NCBI GenBank assembly: GCA_038501195.1
Contig: JBBPUQ010000005.1
Coordinates: forward strand, 1,426,001-1,490,000
Source of the DNA: Nemania diffusa
Taxonomy: Eukaryota > Ascomycota > Sordariomycetes > Xylariales > Xylariaceae
DNA length: 64,000 nt
Reading direction: 5' to 3'
The translations under genes were made by a program, and so were the position numbers. The notes below the pieces were generated by a model, which worked only from the letters and a program-made list of their open reading frames with translations, did not search any database and was not told the origin of the DNA. Of the stretch, positions 34,669 through 45,743 are shown piece after piece. Within the stretch, counting starts at the first letter, position 1; each line of letters starts with the position of its first letter.

Positions 34669-35896
34669 CGATTAGCTTGGCACGCGGAGTATCTCTGATC
34701 ATGCAGCGCCTAGAGTCCGGCCCCGGATTCACGTTTAACGAGATAGGGAACCAATCTCGCTTCTCTAGCAAAAGTAGATAGTGTGATAACTGGTAAGGAG
34801 TTATAGCGGCTGGTATTTGTAGCTGTCTAGTCAAATTAGCCACCCCCTTTTTCTATCTCTTTTCTTTTCCTCATGTGTAAATGTTCTTATAGGAAAAGAT
34901 ATAAGCATTAAAAACTACGATTTGCAACCCTCGTCATTACCATCTCAAACTTGCCTGCCTCTATCCGAATCCTTCCCTGTTCCACCACACTAGATTACGT
35001 AGTTACCTATCTAACCTAGTGTCAGGAGATAAAGTAACCACGCCTTATAGGGTGGTTATATCTACGATTTTAGCTATATATATAGGACCTTTAGTCCCCG
35101 TTGGGAACCTGGAGAGTCAGGAATCAAGGAATTTATCTGTTGAGCCCTATACTACACCCTTTCTCCTAGCTGCTGCAAGGCTTCTATTTTTTGGAATAAA
35201 CTACAAGAAAAGCGCTTTTTAGTGATGTATTTAGCTTTCGAATTGCTTTATACGTGAATTTATGATGTATAAGTGAAGCAGGTGTAATTACTATAGAAAA
35301 GGCTAGTTTGGCTGTCCGGTTGGTGGGTGGGGGGCATGGTAACTTATCCACATCTTCCACCTTATTTGGATGAACACGAGCGGATATGTCACGGCGATTT
35401 CGGTCTTCGCGTCTAGCTAATTAATTATGTGCAGTAATGGATATATTTGGTTATATTATAATGTGGTTCCGGCACGCGACGTTATAATGAGAGGCAGAGT
35501 AGTTGTTCTGCTTGGCTATAAAGCTACTGTCTCTGTTACCGACTAGGGAAACGGACCTGTGGAGAACTTGTCAGCGAAGATCCGGCATACCCAGCATCCG
35601 ATCTGGGGTTTGGTGATATGCCCCTCGATTAGGGAACTGTCTCTGACTTAGTCGAACAGGTTAATCATATTCACCTTAAAAAGAAAATGCCCTACTGTAG
35701 TTAGCCCTAACTACCTTGTGAACAAGGGATATACAGCCTTGGTAGCTAGTTGTTGGTAAGCACTCACATTCACTCGCGTACCATATCTTTAAGATAATAT
35801 GAAAGGGTAGTAAGAGTATTACTATCATTGATACCGACATTTTTAATCCTTTCTTAGACCTTTGTAGCGTGCTGATATATATATTTATCTGTTAAG
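34669..35896. other. Intergenic, no gene seen
   Basis: There are only short frames. Composition is uneven with AT-rich patches around 35,220-35,470. Confidence 0.5.
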
Positions 35897-37216
35897 CTAC
35901 GAGTACTTCTCTAAAATACCTTCAACAACTCTAATGTTCTCTCTCCAAAAGTCTTGCATCACGTCCTCAGGTAAGTCTTCCGGTTGCCATTCAGGCTTCA
36001 TAAAAAGGCCGAACTTAAACCACTCTAGGAAAGCCAGCGTCGCCTCACTTTGGTTCAACCGTCTCCAGTCTGGAATAGTTCCCCAAAAAGCTTCACGGAG
36101 TTCACCAGCGCGATCGTACTCTGGTCCGAATCCGTTAGGAGCCGGTTTGCGGAAGAGCATCTCAATGATTCGATGGAGCGATGCATATGGTGCACTGGCT
36201 ACGAATTCCCAGTCAATAACCGCTCGTATCTCAGTGTGTGTCTGGCAGGATACAATGACGTTATGGGGACCCAAGTCCGCGTGCATGGCGACGATGGGGA
36301 TGTCCTCGACGATAACGGGAATATTGTGCAGGTGATTGTCGACCAAGCCCCTAATACGATCCAGAAACCGTTCTTTATATTTTCTTATGCCTTGCTGCTT
36401 TTCGAGTGCGACAAGTGAAGACCGGATATGCGCTTGGAGGTATTCGCGCACAGAAGTGAATGGGCCACCCAGGCCATAGTGCCGATCGGGTCCAATCCTG
36501 AGAACAACTCGATCATCAATTTCGTCGGCGATAAGCTCGCCAATAAGATGTGGCTTCGGAAGTTGGATTTGCCAACAAGCTTGGAATGCGAGAGCCATTT
36601 TTTGTACAAATATGAGTTTATCCTCATGTGACAATTGAGGGTACGTTGTTGATGCCATAACGCCCGGTATCAGCCGAGTTATTTGCCGGCCCATGCCTGT
36701 AGCCTCTTGCCGTTTCTTCTCTCCCGGTATTGCATAGACGGGAGGCACAGGTAAGATGGAAGAGTCAATTGTTTTCGAAATCAAAGTTACAATCGCATCC
36801 ATAGATGCTACATAACCGTGATGGCGTAGCTGAACAACATATGCGATATCTTGACGCTCTTCAACAGTAACTTTGTACGAGATACTCAATGCGCCATCTG
36901 TAAATCTTGTCGATGAGGCGAGATGTTGGCCTGTTGCTGCTAAAATTGCATCTGCAAGTTCTATATCTGAGAGCACGATAGGTTCCGGAGGCGAGATTTC
37001 TTTTGATTGCCTATCGATCTTGATTAGGTATCGAGAAATAGGTGCAGGAGGCGCATCGATGTCCTCTAAAGCTGCCGACCACGAGAAGGTATTATGATCT
37101 TCTTTAATCAAGGCATAGCTCACACCTTTTCCCTTGGAAGAACCGATTGCGCCGGAGAATACGTAAGCTAAAAGTGCTGATGCGGCTTCATCTTGTGTTA
37201 CGAACGCCTTAGACAT
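35897..37216 (-). CDS. Aminoglycoside-phosphotransferase (APH) family protein
   Basis: 439 residues, single exon. The C-terminal half has the kinase-like APH core: the catalytic loop HADLGPHNV and the metal-binding strand AVIDWEFVASAP, followed by a helical region with YDRAGELREAFW. The N-terminal lobe is less typical and starts with ~100 residues of unknown type. Fungal members of this family number in the dozens per genome; they phosphorylate small molecules (choline-, homoserine- or fructosamine-kinase-like) but most have no known substrate and are not antibiotic-resistance genes. Catalytic Asp, Asn and the following Asp are all present, so it could be active. Confidence 0.85.
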   Translation of the reverse strand: MSKAFVTQDEAASALLAYVFSGAIGSSKGKGVSYALIKEDHNTFSWSAALEDIDAPPAPISRYLIKIDRQSKEISPPEPIVLSDIELADAILAATGQHLASSTRFTDGALSISYKVTVEERQDIAYVVQLRHHGYVASMDAIVTLISKTIDSSILPVPPVYAIPGEKKRQEATGMGRQITRLIPGVMASTTYPQLSHEDKLIFVQKMALAFQACWQIQLPKPHLIGELIADEIDDRVVLRIGPDRHYGLGGPFTSVREYLQAHIRSSLVALEKQQGIRKYKERFLDRIRGLVDNHLHNIPVIVEDIPIVAMHADLGPHNVIVSCQTHTEIRAVIDWEFVASAPYASLHRIIEMLFRKPAPNGFGPEYDRAGELREAFWGTIPDWRRLNQSEATLAFLEWFKFGLFMKPEWQPEDLPEDVMQDFWRENIRVVEGILEKYS

Positions 37217-37714
37217 GATCAGGAAATATTAAGCTAGGAGGTGAATGCGCAGAATAGGCTAAGCGTGCTGGAAGAAGCGGCGTAACGAGGTAGCATAAGA
37301 AGAGCTTGCAAGTTTGGGGGGGTTTTTCGAGTCGCAACGAAAAGGCGACGAAGGCTGGGATTAGATGGGATGCTGTAGAAAACGTTGTGCGGTTGGATGC
37401 CGCCCGTTCGTGTCTCAGATGCATCCACGGTAACATGGCCGCTGATTGGTTGGCGCTACAGAAAAGGGACCACGATTTGGACTTATGTAACCTGTACTAT
37501 CTTTCGAAGATATTTGAGACATTCTTTGTACTCTTCTGACTTCTGGTGCTGCTCTTGAGTTCTAGCGAAGAATCTTTGATTGTCGTGGACTATACGGTGT
37601 TAATTGGGTATTTGTTGAGTTTGCAAAAAGCGTGGACTTCTCATTGAAGTCCTAGCAGTCCACAGACAACCACTATTTCTTGTCTATTTACTCTCTTAGT
37701 CCAGGCTATAACCT
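37217..37714. other. Intergenic between APH and C2H2 genes
   Basis: Short frames only. The left ~250 bases form the APH promoter; the right end is the 3' flank of the C2H2 gene. Confidence 0.45.
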
Positions 37715-39475
37715 CTATTCCGCATGCTCCGTCTCGTTCTCGTTTGGGACGGGAACTGTTCCTTTGCTCTTAACACTGTCTCTGTCTTCTTGGTCTATAT
37801 TCTCTGGACCTGAAATTATACTCGCGTTTTCTTCCATCGAGTCTCCGGAAGCTTGATCTGGGTCCCAAAATAAGTCCTCGATTCGCTTTCCAGCTATCGT
37901 AGTTGAGTTACTTTCGTCCTCATCACTATCGTTTCCCAGGCCTCTTGGGAGAGAAAAAAGTGCGAGCTGCTCCATGTGATGGGCAACATGCGTTCGAAAC
38001 CTTTGCGGGCTGACAAGAACGGAATTGACGAGTTGGGCTGAAGAATCGTGGGATTGTTTTCCCTGAGCATTCTGTCTTAAAATGTCCTCCCAGTCATCAC
38101 AGAATGGACAATCAGCAGCTGATATTTCGCTAACAGCTCGTTGGCTGGCATCCTTTACCACTCCCAATCCATTCATATCAAGAGTTAGATCGCTGTGCGT
38201 GGATTTTAAATGATCCTCGAATATCTTAGCCTCCTCAAATGGACCTCCCTCGCACATAATGCAGACCCACTGCCGACGATGGCATTGAAGCTCGTGGTCG
38301 AACCACGATAACCGATCGCGGAAGATTAGGTCGTCGCACTCGCCCTCTCCAAGACAGCATACATAAGGTTTGAGGTCCGCGAATACATGACGTCTCCACG
38401 CTCGCTGACTCCGGAAACTACAAATGACCCAGCAGAGAGGACACTCAAACTCCGACTCCCCATTGTTATCGACGTCCACAAGGTCCTCAATGCTACTCCT
38501 ATGATAACTAGGATATATGGTAGCTGGAACTTGTGATAAAGATTGGCTCTGATCTCTCGCCTTCTTTCCTTTGACCTTGTCTGCCACCGGCATAAATGTC
38601 GATGCTATTGTCGAAGGGGGCATAGCCTCGGTTGTGGCCTGCATTTGTTTTCCAATGGAAGCTTTTAAGACTGACCGTAGAGATTCTGGAATCGCAGTAG
38701 CTCCCGTAGTGTCCGCAGCTGGCGTCTGAGGTTCTTCAAGATTTTGGCAACCGAGTCGATTTCGGTGCTCTCTTGCATGCCGAAGGAATTGGCGGCGTTT
38801 CGTATTAGCACGTCCAAAGCGCTCAGATAGCCATCTTGTTTCTGGCCTGCTTAATTTTGGGTATCGTTCCTGTACGTAAATGATATCGAAGTGGTCACTG
38901 AAGGGATCCGCATGATTTTGAGCTTTCGAAAATCGATCCTGGCCAGATATTGGCTTTTTCACTAAGGCGACGAACCTGAAAAGCCCACTGATGCATTCAT
39001 TCGCGATTTCAAGAAGGGTGGCGGCTTGATCCTCAGTGTAATCAGCCCGATCTTCTAAATCATCTAATATGAGGCCTTTGAGATCTGGAGTGGCCACGGT
39101 TATATTTTCTTGGTTCTTGGATACGATATCGAGCACTAAAGATTATTATTAATAGGGATAATGTCTACCTAGGCTTTAGGTTTATTTACGGTCAATTAGG
39201 GCTTCCGAGAGGTCCCTCAGTAAATCATACATGTCTCTCAGAAGCTCGGGGGCAGCGGAGGAAAGGCGATATATGAGGGAATGGTGGGGAAACGATCGAC
39301 TTAAGTCTCCTACATTGGTGGCCCAGAGGCGGAATCTATCATGCGAATCTTGCAAGATATTTGCTTGCATGAAATGATGATCGCTCGGCAGCTGAAAGAT
39401 AACAGCCGAGAACAATTTCTCCACGGTTGTTGATTGTTCTGCTATAGATCCCGCTGACACCGGTGTAGTGGTCAT
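37715..39475 (-). CDS. Fungal C2H2-finger protein (acuF-like group)
   Basis: 568 residues in two exons, 39475-39190 and 39135-37715 (donor GTAAAT, acceptor TTTAG). I chose ATG 39475 because the frame further upstream has no ATG before a stop. The N-terminal ~130 residues match the helical domain of a large fungal group: RFRLWATNVGDL, then YRLSSAAPELLRDMYDLL. After a disordered Ser/Thr/Pro linker come paired Cys/His modules: FECPLCW with WRRHVFADLKPYVC, WFDHELQCHRRQWVC, and a further CxxC-HxxxxH unit at DCPFCDDW with an FRTHVAHHMEQLALF motif. These proteins occur near NACHT, kinase and cell-death genes in many fungi; the biochemical role is not known. It is divergent from the DUF7580 gene. Confidence 0.82.
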
Positions 39476-39788
39476 CGCAAGCTGCACTGCTGTCTCGGTA
39501 ATAGAGTATAGAAGATATTGTGAGGTATAATGGCACTGGACCGTAATAAGTCGAAACTAGTTGCTGGGGAGTTTTTAGGATTGGGTCGTTGGTCGGGTCA
39601 TTCTTCAGCCACGAAAGCAGGGTTGTAGATCTGGTGGCTCGTTGGCCCCTCATCTTGGCGGCCAATCGGGGCATTTGGAGCTAGCTGCATGTTTGCCAGA
39701 TCCGTCGCTTATCTCCTCAACGCCGTCTCCTCTCAATTATCAATAGTGATCAGAATGGGTTTGGGGGAGTAGATTGTCACCTCAAGCA
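39476..39788. promoter_or_regulatory. Divergent promoter of C2H2 and DUF7580 genes
   Basis: 313 bases separate the two start codons, which point away from each other, so both promoters must lie here or overlap. I see no convincing TATA box. Shared regulation is an inference from position only. Confidence 0.45.
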
Positions 39789-42700
39789 ATGGCTGGCCTC
39801 TCAGTATGTGGTCTCGCCCTGGCCGCTTTTCCTATCGCCATCTCTGCCCTCGAACAGTATAAAGAGGTTGCTAGGGTTAGAATGCGCCTCGAGTGGCGAA
39901 AGACGATGAATGAGCTCAAATACCACCAGTTGTTATTTGTTAGAAACACGAGATTGCTAGTTGCTCCTGTCGTTGATGATGTGGAGTTGCATCAATTGAC
40001 GACCTCGCCGAGTGAGGAAGTCTGGAGTAACCCTGACCTTGCACGCGCACTGGAGGAGAGACTCGAAGACTCCTATAACATATTCTTGAAGACAATTTTG
40101 CGCGTCTCCTCGGCATTAAACCACTTTATCAACGAAATACATGGAGATAATAGCGACATAAGCAAAGGCAACTCTGGAAAGAAGGTCAGTGCCCAGGATG
40201 GAGAACACCTCTAGAGAATCATGCACCTAAGCTGATGCGTTTATGTCCATGTAGGAGGTCCGGCAGGGCGATACTATACCCACACTAGAGCAGCTCGGTG
40301 CGCCTAGAGCCACCAACTCCCAGGCTCTCCATGTCAAGTTCACCCTTGGTGAGAGCGTGCGCAAGGACGTGTTTGATGATATACAGGCATGCAACGACAT
40401 TCTCGAGAAGCTCAGCCGTAAGACCGATATTGTTTCAATTTCTTATGTTACCGACAAAATTAGGTTAGGGTTTATCACGCCTTCGGAGGCTGCTCTCAGT
40501 AACTTCTGGCGTCATGCCGAGAAACTTTATAAAGCATTGCTCACGGCGTGGAAATGCGAGTGTCCAGTCCGGCATTCGGCGGACCTGGAATTGCAACCCG
40601 GGTTAACCGGTTCGGATCGAGAAATTCGAGAAGTTCGATTAGTTCTATCGACTCACACGAGAAATGGGATATGGTCTACCTTGCCAGTCATAGTCAAGAT
40701 AGAAAAGGAGCCTACAAGGTCTTCTATCCGATTATCATCACAGCAGGAGGCAAGGACGGAATGGGCGCCAGGCTCGAAACGGAAGATGACTGTCAGATTC
40801 GTCGATACTCCTTCAGCAGAGAAACACATAGGCACCAACTCGAGCATGCCATTCAAAACCCAGGTTATCAATAATCTCTGCACAACTCTAAGCAGTATAA
40901 GTAGCCTAGAAGGCCTTTCGAGCAATGGATACCTCAGAGATGAAGATGGGGGCAAATTTCATGATAGGTTTTATATCCGTCCTGGCAAACCAACCAGCGC
41001 GACAAGCAAGCCCCTCTCCGAGCTCATAGGGGAGGGAGTTAGGTCAAGGTTGACTCGCCGGCAGCGCTATTATCTTGCAGTTACAATATCGTCGTCATTC
41101 ATACAGCTAAAAGATACATCCTGGTTCCCAAAGACTTCGGAGAACCCCTGGAGTAAAAATTCGATTTTCATTCCCGCCGATGCCGAAAATCCCGATGTCT
41201 TTCTTCTTGACCGCCTCTTCATTACACGAAGCTTCATCGATATATCGACTTCTGAAACACCTTCCTATAGTCAACGAATTTTGGACGTGAATAGGCTAGG
41301 AGTCATGCTCTTGGAGCTCTGCTTCAATATGGCCATCGAATCCCATCCTGCGAGGTTACGGTTTCCATCTTCAGATAATCCTAAGACTAACACTATGTTT
41401 GACCTAATTGCGGCGCTAGAATGGCTCAAAGATGTAAATGAAGAGGCTGGACAAGAATACTTCGATGCTATAGAGTGGTGCTTGGTTGGCTGTCGGAGGA
41501 TGCCAATGGCTGGTAGTGGCCCGGCGGTGTCAGATAATTGGAGACTGCAAATGCTCGTGAAGGTAACGCTGCCTCTGCAGAAATGTTTCCAATGCATTAC
41601 CGGGGATGGAGCTTTTGATAGTTCGTTAAACATTCATGATTCTACGAAATCTGGGCACACTCTCGCTCTAAGCTCTGCTGGGGGTTTGCATGACGACCAT
41701 GGATCCACAGAGTATAGTCGCACTTCCACAGCCAACTCCGTCTTGGATTCGTGGGATGAAGATGGACTTGGATCTAGAAGCGACGACTTCACTCAAACTT
41801 CTATAGATCGGTCAAGCGAAATATCGGATATATTAAGCATATACAAGGTCTCGCGGCAAGACCACAAAGAGCCAGGCATTGGAGCTCTCAAAGTTCATAC
41901 CTCGGACTCACCACAGGACGTGGTTACTGAGCAACGACATCATAGTCTCATAAACCGACTATCTCCGGGTCCTTTAAATGAACATTCTTCATCACATGTG
42001 GGACAAGAGATGGACCGAAACGCAAGCCAGTCCCATTTCCCCACGAGTGGCGTGTTAGGTAATGCTGCAATTGAGGAGATAAGAAGGAAAGCTGGCCTTA
42101 TTGAATGCGCAATCACACTGTTATCATACAATGACGGGGAGCATGGTGCGCTCAGTCGCACGCTTGCTACTGGCTTCAAGTTATGGGTTTCTGTTAACGG
42201 GATTTTCGAAGATTCTCTCGTAGACAGGTTCTCCGAGACCGACGACCATTCTCTCCTATCCTTTTTCGTTAACAAGCTGGAGCGTCTTGAGCGGATCTTA
42301 CCAGATCCACTGGGTGATGGCCCGCCATTAAGTCTAGGATTGGATGACCTCCAAAAAAGTCGACATTTGATTGATTCGCTGCACAGGGTAGGTGAGGCAA
42401 TGAGAATCGAGTTTCCCGCCAATAGCCTTGTACTCAAGATCAGAAACGTGCTAAGCGGGCGGGAAAGTAATCATACGAATATAATCAATCCTTCGGATGT
42501 TAGGCAGGAGATCAACAAATCGATGATACGACTCCAACCAGAGCAGATAGAAAGCTACGTTTCCCAGATTTGCGAGGGTTACAGAGTTGTGTTTGCGACC
42601 TTGGTTCTACTTTATAAACCTAACCGGATATTTGGCTTCATAGAGGAGAAGATAAGTGACGACAAGCTTCCAATCACGAAAGAATTCCTTGTCAAGAGCC

Positions 42701-43053
42701 AAAGGCACCGGGGTTGGAGATCCGATGATGCAGCGCGATTCGTCCACGCTCAACATATGATCCTCGATCGACTGCAGGAACTTTCTTCTAAAGAGACAAA
42801 ACAGGAGTTGCCCGAGACCTCAATGTCGTCAATACCAATCCGGAATAAAGCCCCAACTCCCTCGCTGGGGTCTTTTGCTACATTGGACCAAAGTCACAGG
42901 GCGAGCATTGCGCCTTTGTCTGGAGCTCGATCAAGTACAGGAAACCAAGCAATTACAGAAAGCGTCCCAACTAAAATACGTGGATCTACGGTCAAACGTA
43001 AAAACGACCAGTCAAGATGGCGATGGAATTGTGTACGTGGAGTCCTACCTTAA
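39789..43053 (+). CDS. DUF7580-domain protein without protease domain
   Basis: 1,064 residues in two exons, 39789-40184 and 40255-43053 (donor GTCAGT, acceptor TGTAG). The start is ATG 39789, giving MAGLSVCGLALAAFPIAISA, the hydrophobic N-terminal helix normal for this group. Residues ~320-480 contain the DUF7580 signature: LTRRQRYYLAVTISSSFIQL, an FLLDRLFITRSF block, and GVMLLELC. Then follow a Ser-rich linker and a second helical domain with GFKLWVSVNGIF and FATLVLLYKPNRIFGFI, motifs shared by many fungal kinase and NLR-type proteins. DUF7580 resembles a degenerate kinase-like module often found in cell-death proteins. Near the 3' end another frame (42,900-43,072) looks more protein-like than the open one, so a frameshift may have altered the tail. 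Confidence 0.8.
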
Positions 43054-43861
43054 TTATCACACTGTTCTCTAACAATCATAGTGTAATTGCTCCTTTGAGA
43101 ATATGAGTTATATTTACGATATTGGCTGCCCTAGTTGCGGGCACACAAGGGATACGAACTGTACTATTTGGGTTACTTGATCATAATGTCCATTAGAGAG
43201 TATAAAACTAAAGGGAGATTAGAAAAAGGATACGCATAACGTTATTCGCGAGGAAAGCATAACAATAAATGGAACTAAAGTGGTAGCGGGCGACAGAGAG
43301 GACGAATACCAGCAGAAGGGCTGATATTGATGGCGATCCCATCAAGCCATTCATACTTACAGCGTGATCCCAAAGGACGGCAAGCTCATAAATTTAGGAT
43401 ACCATCAGATATGATTCACTGCGAATGAGAAAATATTCTTGTCATCTCAATAAAAGCAGCTCATCATAAACTTAACTTCTCGGCGCCTTTTTTCTTTCCA
43501 GTATTCCTCCTACTCTGTAGGGTTATTGATCTAAATGCAACCATCATTTTTAGCTTAGCTACCCAAGCTAGGTTAGTTGATTTGATTTCGCGGCTTACAA
43601 CGGCAGTCGAAAAGAACCACCACGTATAGCTAGCGCAAGCTTATCCTGAAAGGGGATATAGTAGATGATTGCGGGTTAAGGCATATATGTAGGCCAATGA
43701 TAATCCGCTACGTGCTGACAAAAGCTGCGCCATTTTCTACTTATGCAGAAGGCAAGTGCTTCAGATGATGCCTAAGCCCCCCTCTACCATTCGAATACTA
43801 CATGATCTCCACGGCATTGAACCCCATAGTGGGAGTACAGAGACCTATAAGTAATTGATTA
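43054..43861. other. Intergenic left of the palindromic element
   Basis: No gene seen. Composition is ordinary. It runs up to the TA target duplication of the MITE. Confidence 0.5.
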
Positions 43862-44352
43862 CTAGAGGGTCCACCCATGGAGCACCCTCTTCGCTTACGC
43901 TCAGAGGGTCCCAAAAATCGTAACCAACCCAAAAATCATAATCAGGGTTTCCTAGTAAATGCGTCAACTTCAAAGCCGAATACTAGCCGCAATAAACGGA
44001 CAGATGAAATTCTAGTACAGGCGGTATACTCGCACAATTCAGCGCTACCTGTTGATATATATAATATATATATGTGTCATGTAAAATTTAGTTTTAAGAT
44101 ATTTTAAAATAATTTTTAAACCATGTTATGTCATATATTATATATATCAGCAGATAGCGCTGAATTGTGCGAATATATCGCCTGTATTAGAATGTTCTCT
44201 GTTTGTTTGTTGCAGCTGGTATTCGGCTTTGAAGTTGGCGTTTTTACCTCGTTTTTGCTGGCCAAGACCTGGTTATGATTTTTGGGTTGGTTACGATTTT
44301 TGGGACCCTCTGAGCGTAAGCGAAGAGGGTGCTCCATGGGTGGACCCTCTAG
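43862..44352. mobile_element. Palindromic MITE with TA target duplication
   Basis: A 491 bp element with very long terminal inverted repeats. The outer ~85 bases of the two ends are nearly perfect inverted copies (starting CTAGAGGGTCCACCCATGG), and weaker complementarity continues inward almost to an AT-rich centre at about 44,050-44,140. The element is flanked on both sides by TA, the target duplication of Tc1/mariner-like elements. Short frames read from both ends begin with the same MEHPLRLRSEG peptide, which simply reflects the palindrome. There is no transposase, so it is non-autonomous. It inserted ~340 bases before the gasdermin start codon. Confidence 0.88.
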
Positions 44353-44693
44353 TAACACCTGGGGCGACGGCTTGCAGCGTTTTCTATGGTCGGAAACGAG
44401 TGAGCTTCGCCTCAGCTCTCCTTACACAGCCTGGCTGCCGTAGTTGAGCTGCTGTATCTAGATTACACTACACACCCATGTCGGAACCGCACTAGCTCCT
44501 AACCTCTGGGGGCTTCTAGTACAGGGTAGTCATAGACTTATAAAGATTACCGCTAATCACTGTGTATACATGTTTTGAAAGTTGTTAAAAAGAAGTTGAT
44601 CTGGAATTCAATATACGTACTGTAACAGTGTTTATCCTATATCATCCAATCAGCTCTCGAGGCACGACTCGAGAACTAATCAAATTTCAAGAA
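44353..44693 (+). promoter_or_regulatory. Leader and proximal promoter of the gasdermin-like gene
   Basis: 341 bases between the MITE and the start codon. No TATA box is evident. The leader contains two CTCGAG sites 13 bases apart (44,657-44,675). Confidence 0.35.
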
Positions 44694-45452
44694 ATGGCTA
44701 CTTACAGACTTATTCCAAAGCCCAATTGCCCCGTCGACGCTGTCCGACTAGGCAGTCTGCTCCCTGACCCCCAGCCCCTAAGCACGCCCTTCTACATCCT
44801 CGGAGATAGAGACTATGAGAAGAAGGAAACCGACCCGGTGAAATTTTCCATTGACATCAAGCTGAACCTAGAGGGGAAAATCGGCGTGAACTCCTCTCTA
44901 GCCAGCGTGTTGTCACTCGGAGGCGGTTTATGGGGCGCCTGGAAGCGCGAGGAGGGCAGATACCTGTCCTGCCAGAAGATGGTTGGAAGCTACCTAGAGG
45001 TCACAGAGGACTTGCTCCGAGAATTAAGCACGAAGAGCTTCGTGGTGAACCACTTCATTGATAACAATACAAACACGGCCTGGCTGATCAGTGGCATCAA
45101 ACTGGGCTGGGGTGTGATTGTCACCGACTCTAAACTTACCCAACACGAGCTGGAAGGCCAGCTAAACGTGGGGGGCGCCGGCGACGGTACTATCAAGTTC
45201 CAATCGGGCCGCGATGTTCGAGTGTTCTACCATTCGGAGGGGCCGGTCGTCTGTGGATATGAGTTGACCAAGCTGCGAGCTAACAGGGTCGGTGAGATGG
45301 GAGCAACTACAAATCGCGGCTACTTTTATAGCGATAACGAAGGCGACGAACCGTCAATCAAGCTGTTGATTGATTCATCGCCCACAGAGGGAGCAACTGA
45401 AGGATACGATGAGGTGTCCGATGAGAGTTGCCAATTGATCGTCCATAAATAG
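44694..45452 (+). CDS. Fungal gasdermin-like pore-forming protein (RCD-1/HET-Q1 type)
   Basis: 252 residues, single exon. I chose ATG 44694; the open frame extends upstream only through a non-ATG stretch. The N-terminus ATYRLIPKP followed by LGSLLPDPQPLSTPF matches the start of fungal gasdermins, where the first strand is followed by a conserved L-G-x-L-x-D-P. Alternating amphipathic segments follow, with a glycine-rich VLSLGGGLWGAW turn, a hydrophobic TAWLISGIKLGWGVIV strand like the conserved Y-V-T-G-hydrophobic-K strand of the family, and VCGYELTKLR closing the pore-forming domain. Residues ~213-252 are an acidic tail after YFY at 210-212. In Podospora HET-Q1 a short C-terminal piece is removed by the HET-Q2 S8 protease to free the pore-former. 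The S8 gene 291 bases downstream, convergent, supports the same arrangement. No signal peptide: a cytosolic protein that inserts in membranes when cut. Confidence 0.72.
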   Translation: MATYRLIPKPNCPVDAVRLGSLLPDPQPLSTPFYILGDRDYEKKETDPVKFSIDIKLNLEGKIGVNSSLASVLSLGGGLWGAWKREEGRYLSCQKMVGSYLEVTEDLLRELSTKSFVVNHFIDNNTNTAWLISGIKLGWGVIVTDSKLTQHELEGQLNVGGAGDGTIKFQSGRDVRVFYHSEGPVVCGYELTKLRANRVGEMGATTNRGYFYSDNEGDEPSIKLLIDSSPTEGATEGYDEVSDESCQLIVHK

Positions 45453-45743
45453 GCGGCGAACAGCTATTGCTTCTATATTCTTTTTTTTCTCACAGTAGCC
45501 CGTCAGCAACGAGCCGCGCAATCTACTATATAATTCACCAATTGAGTCTAGCTACTGCCTGATGAAGTTATTGGTATATGAGCGTGATATTCAGCTTACT
45601 AACTATGATAGAGAGGTAGGAGGACTTGCTTATGTACTCGAACGGAATGCCTGAGCCCCTTTATCCTATCCATGGTACATAGGATGACTCCTGACCTAGT
45701 GTACTTCCAACACTGCCTTCATCCATGGCTTCGCCATCCCTAG

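Noticed and set aside
43877..44358. Two ORFs on opposite strands starting with the same peptide
   Set aside because: They are both products of the inverted repeats of the MITE, not genes.
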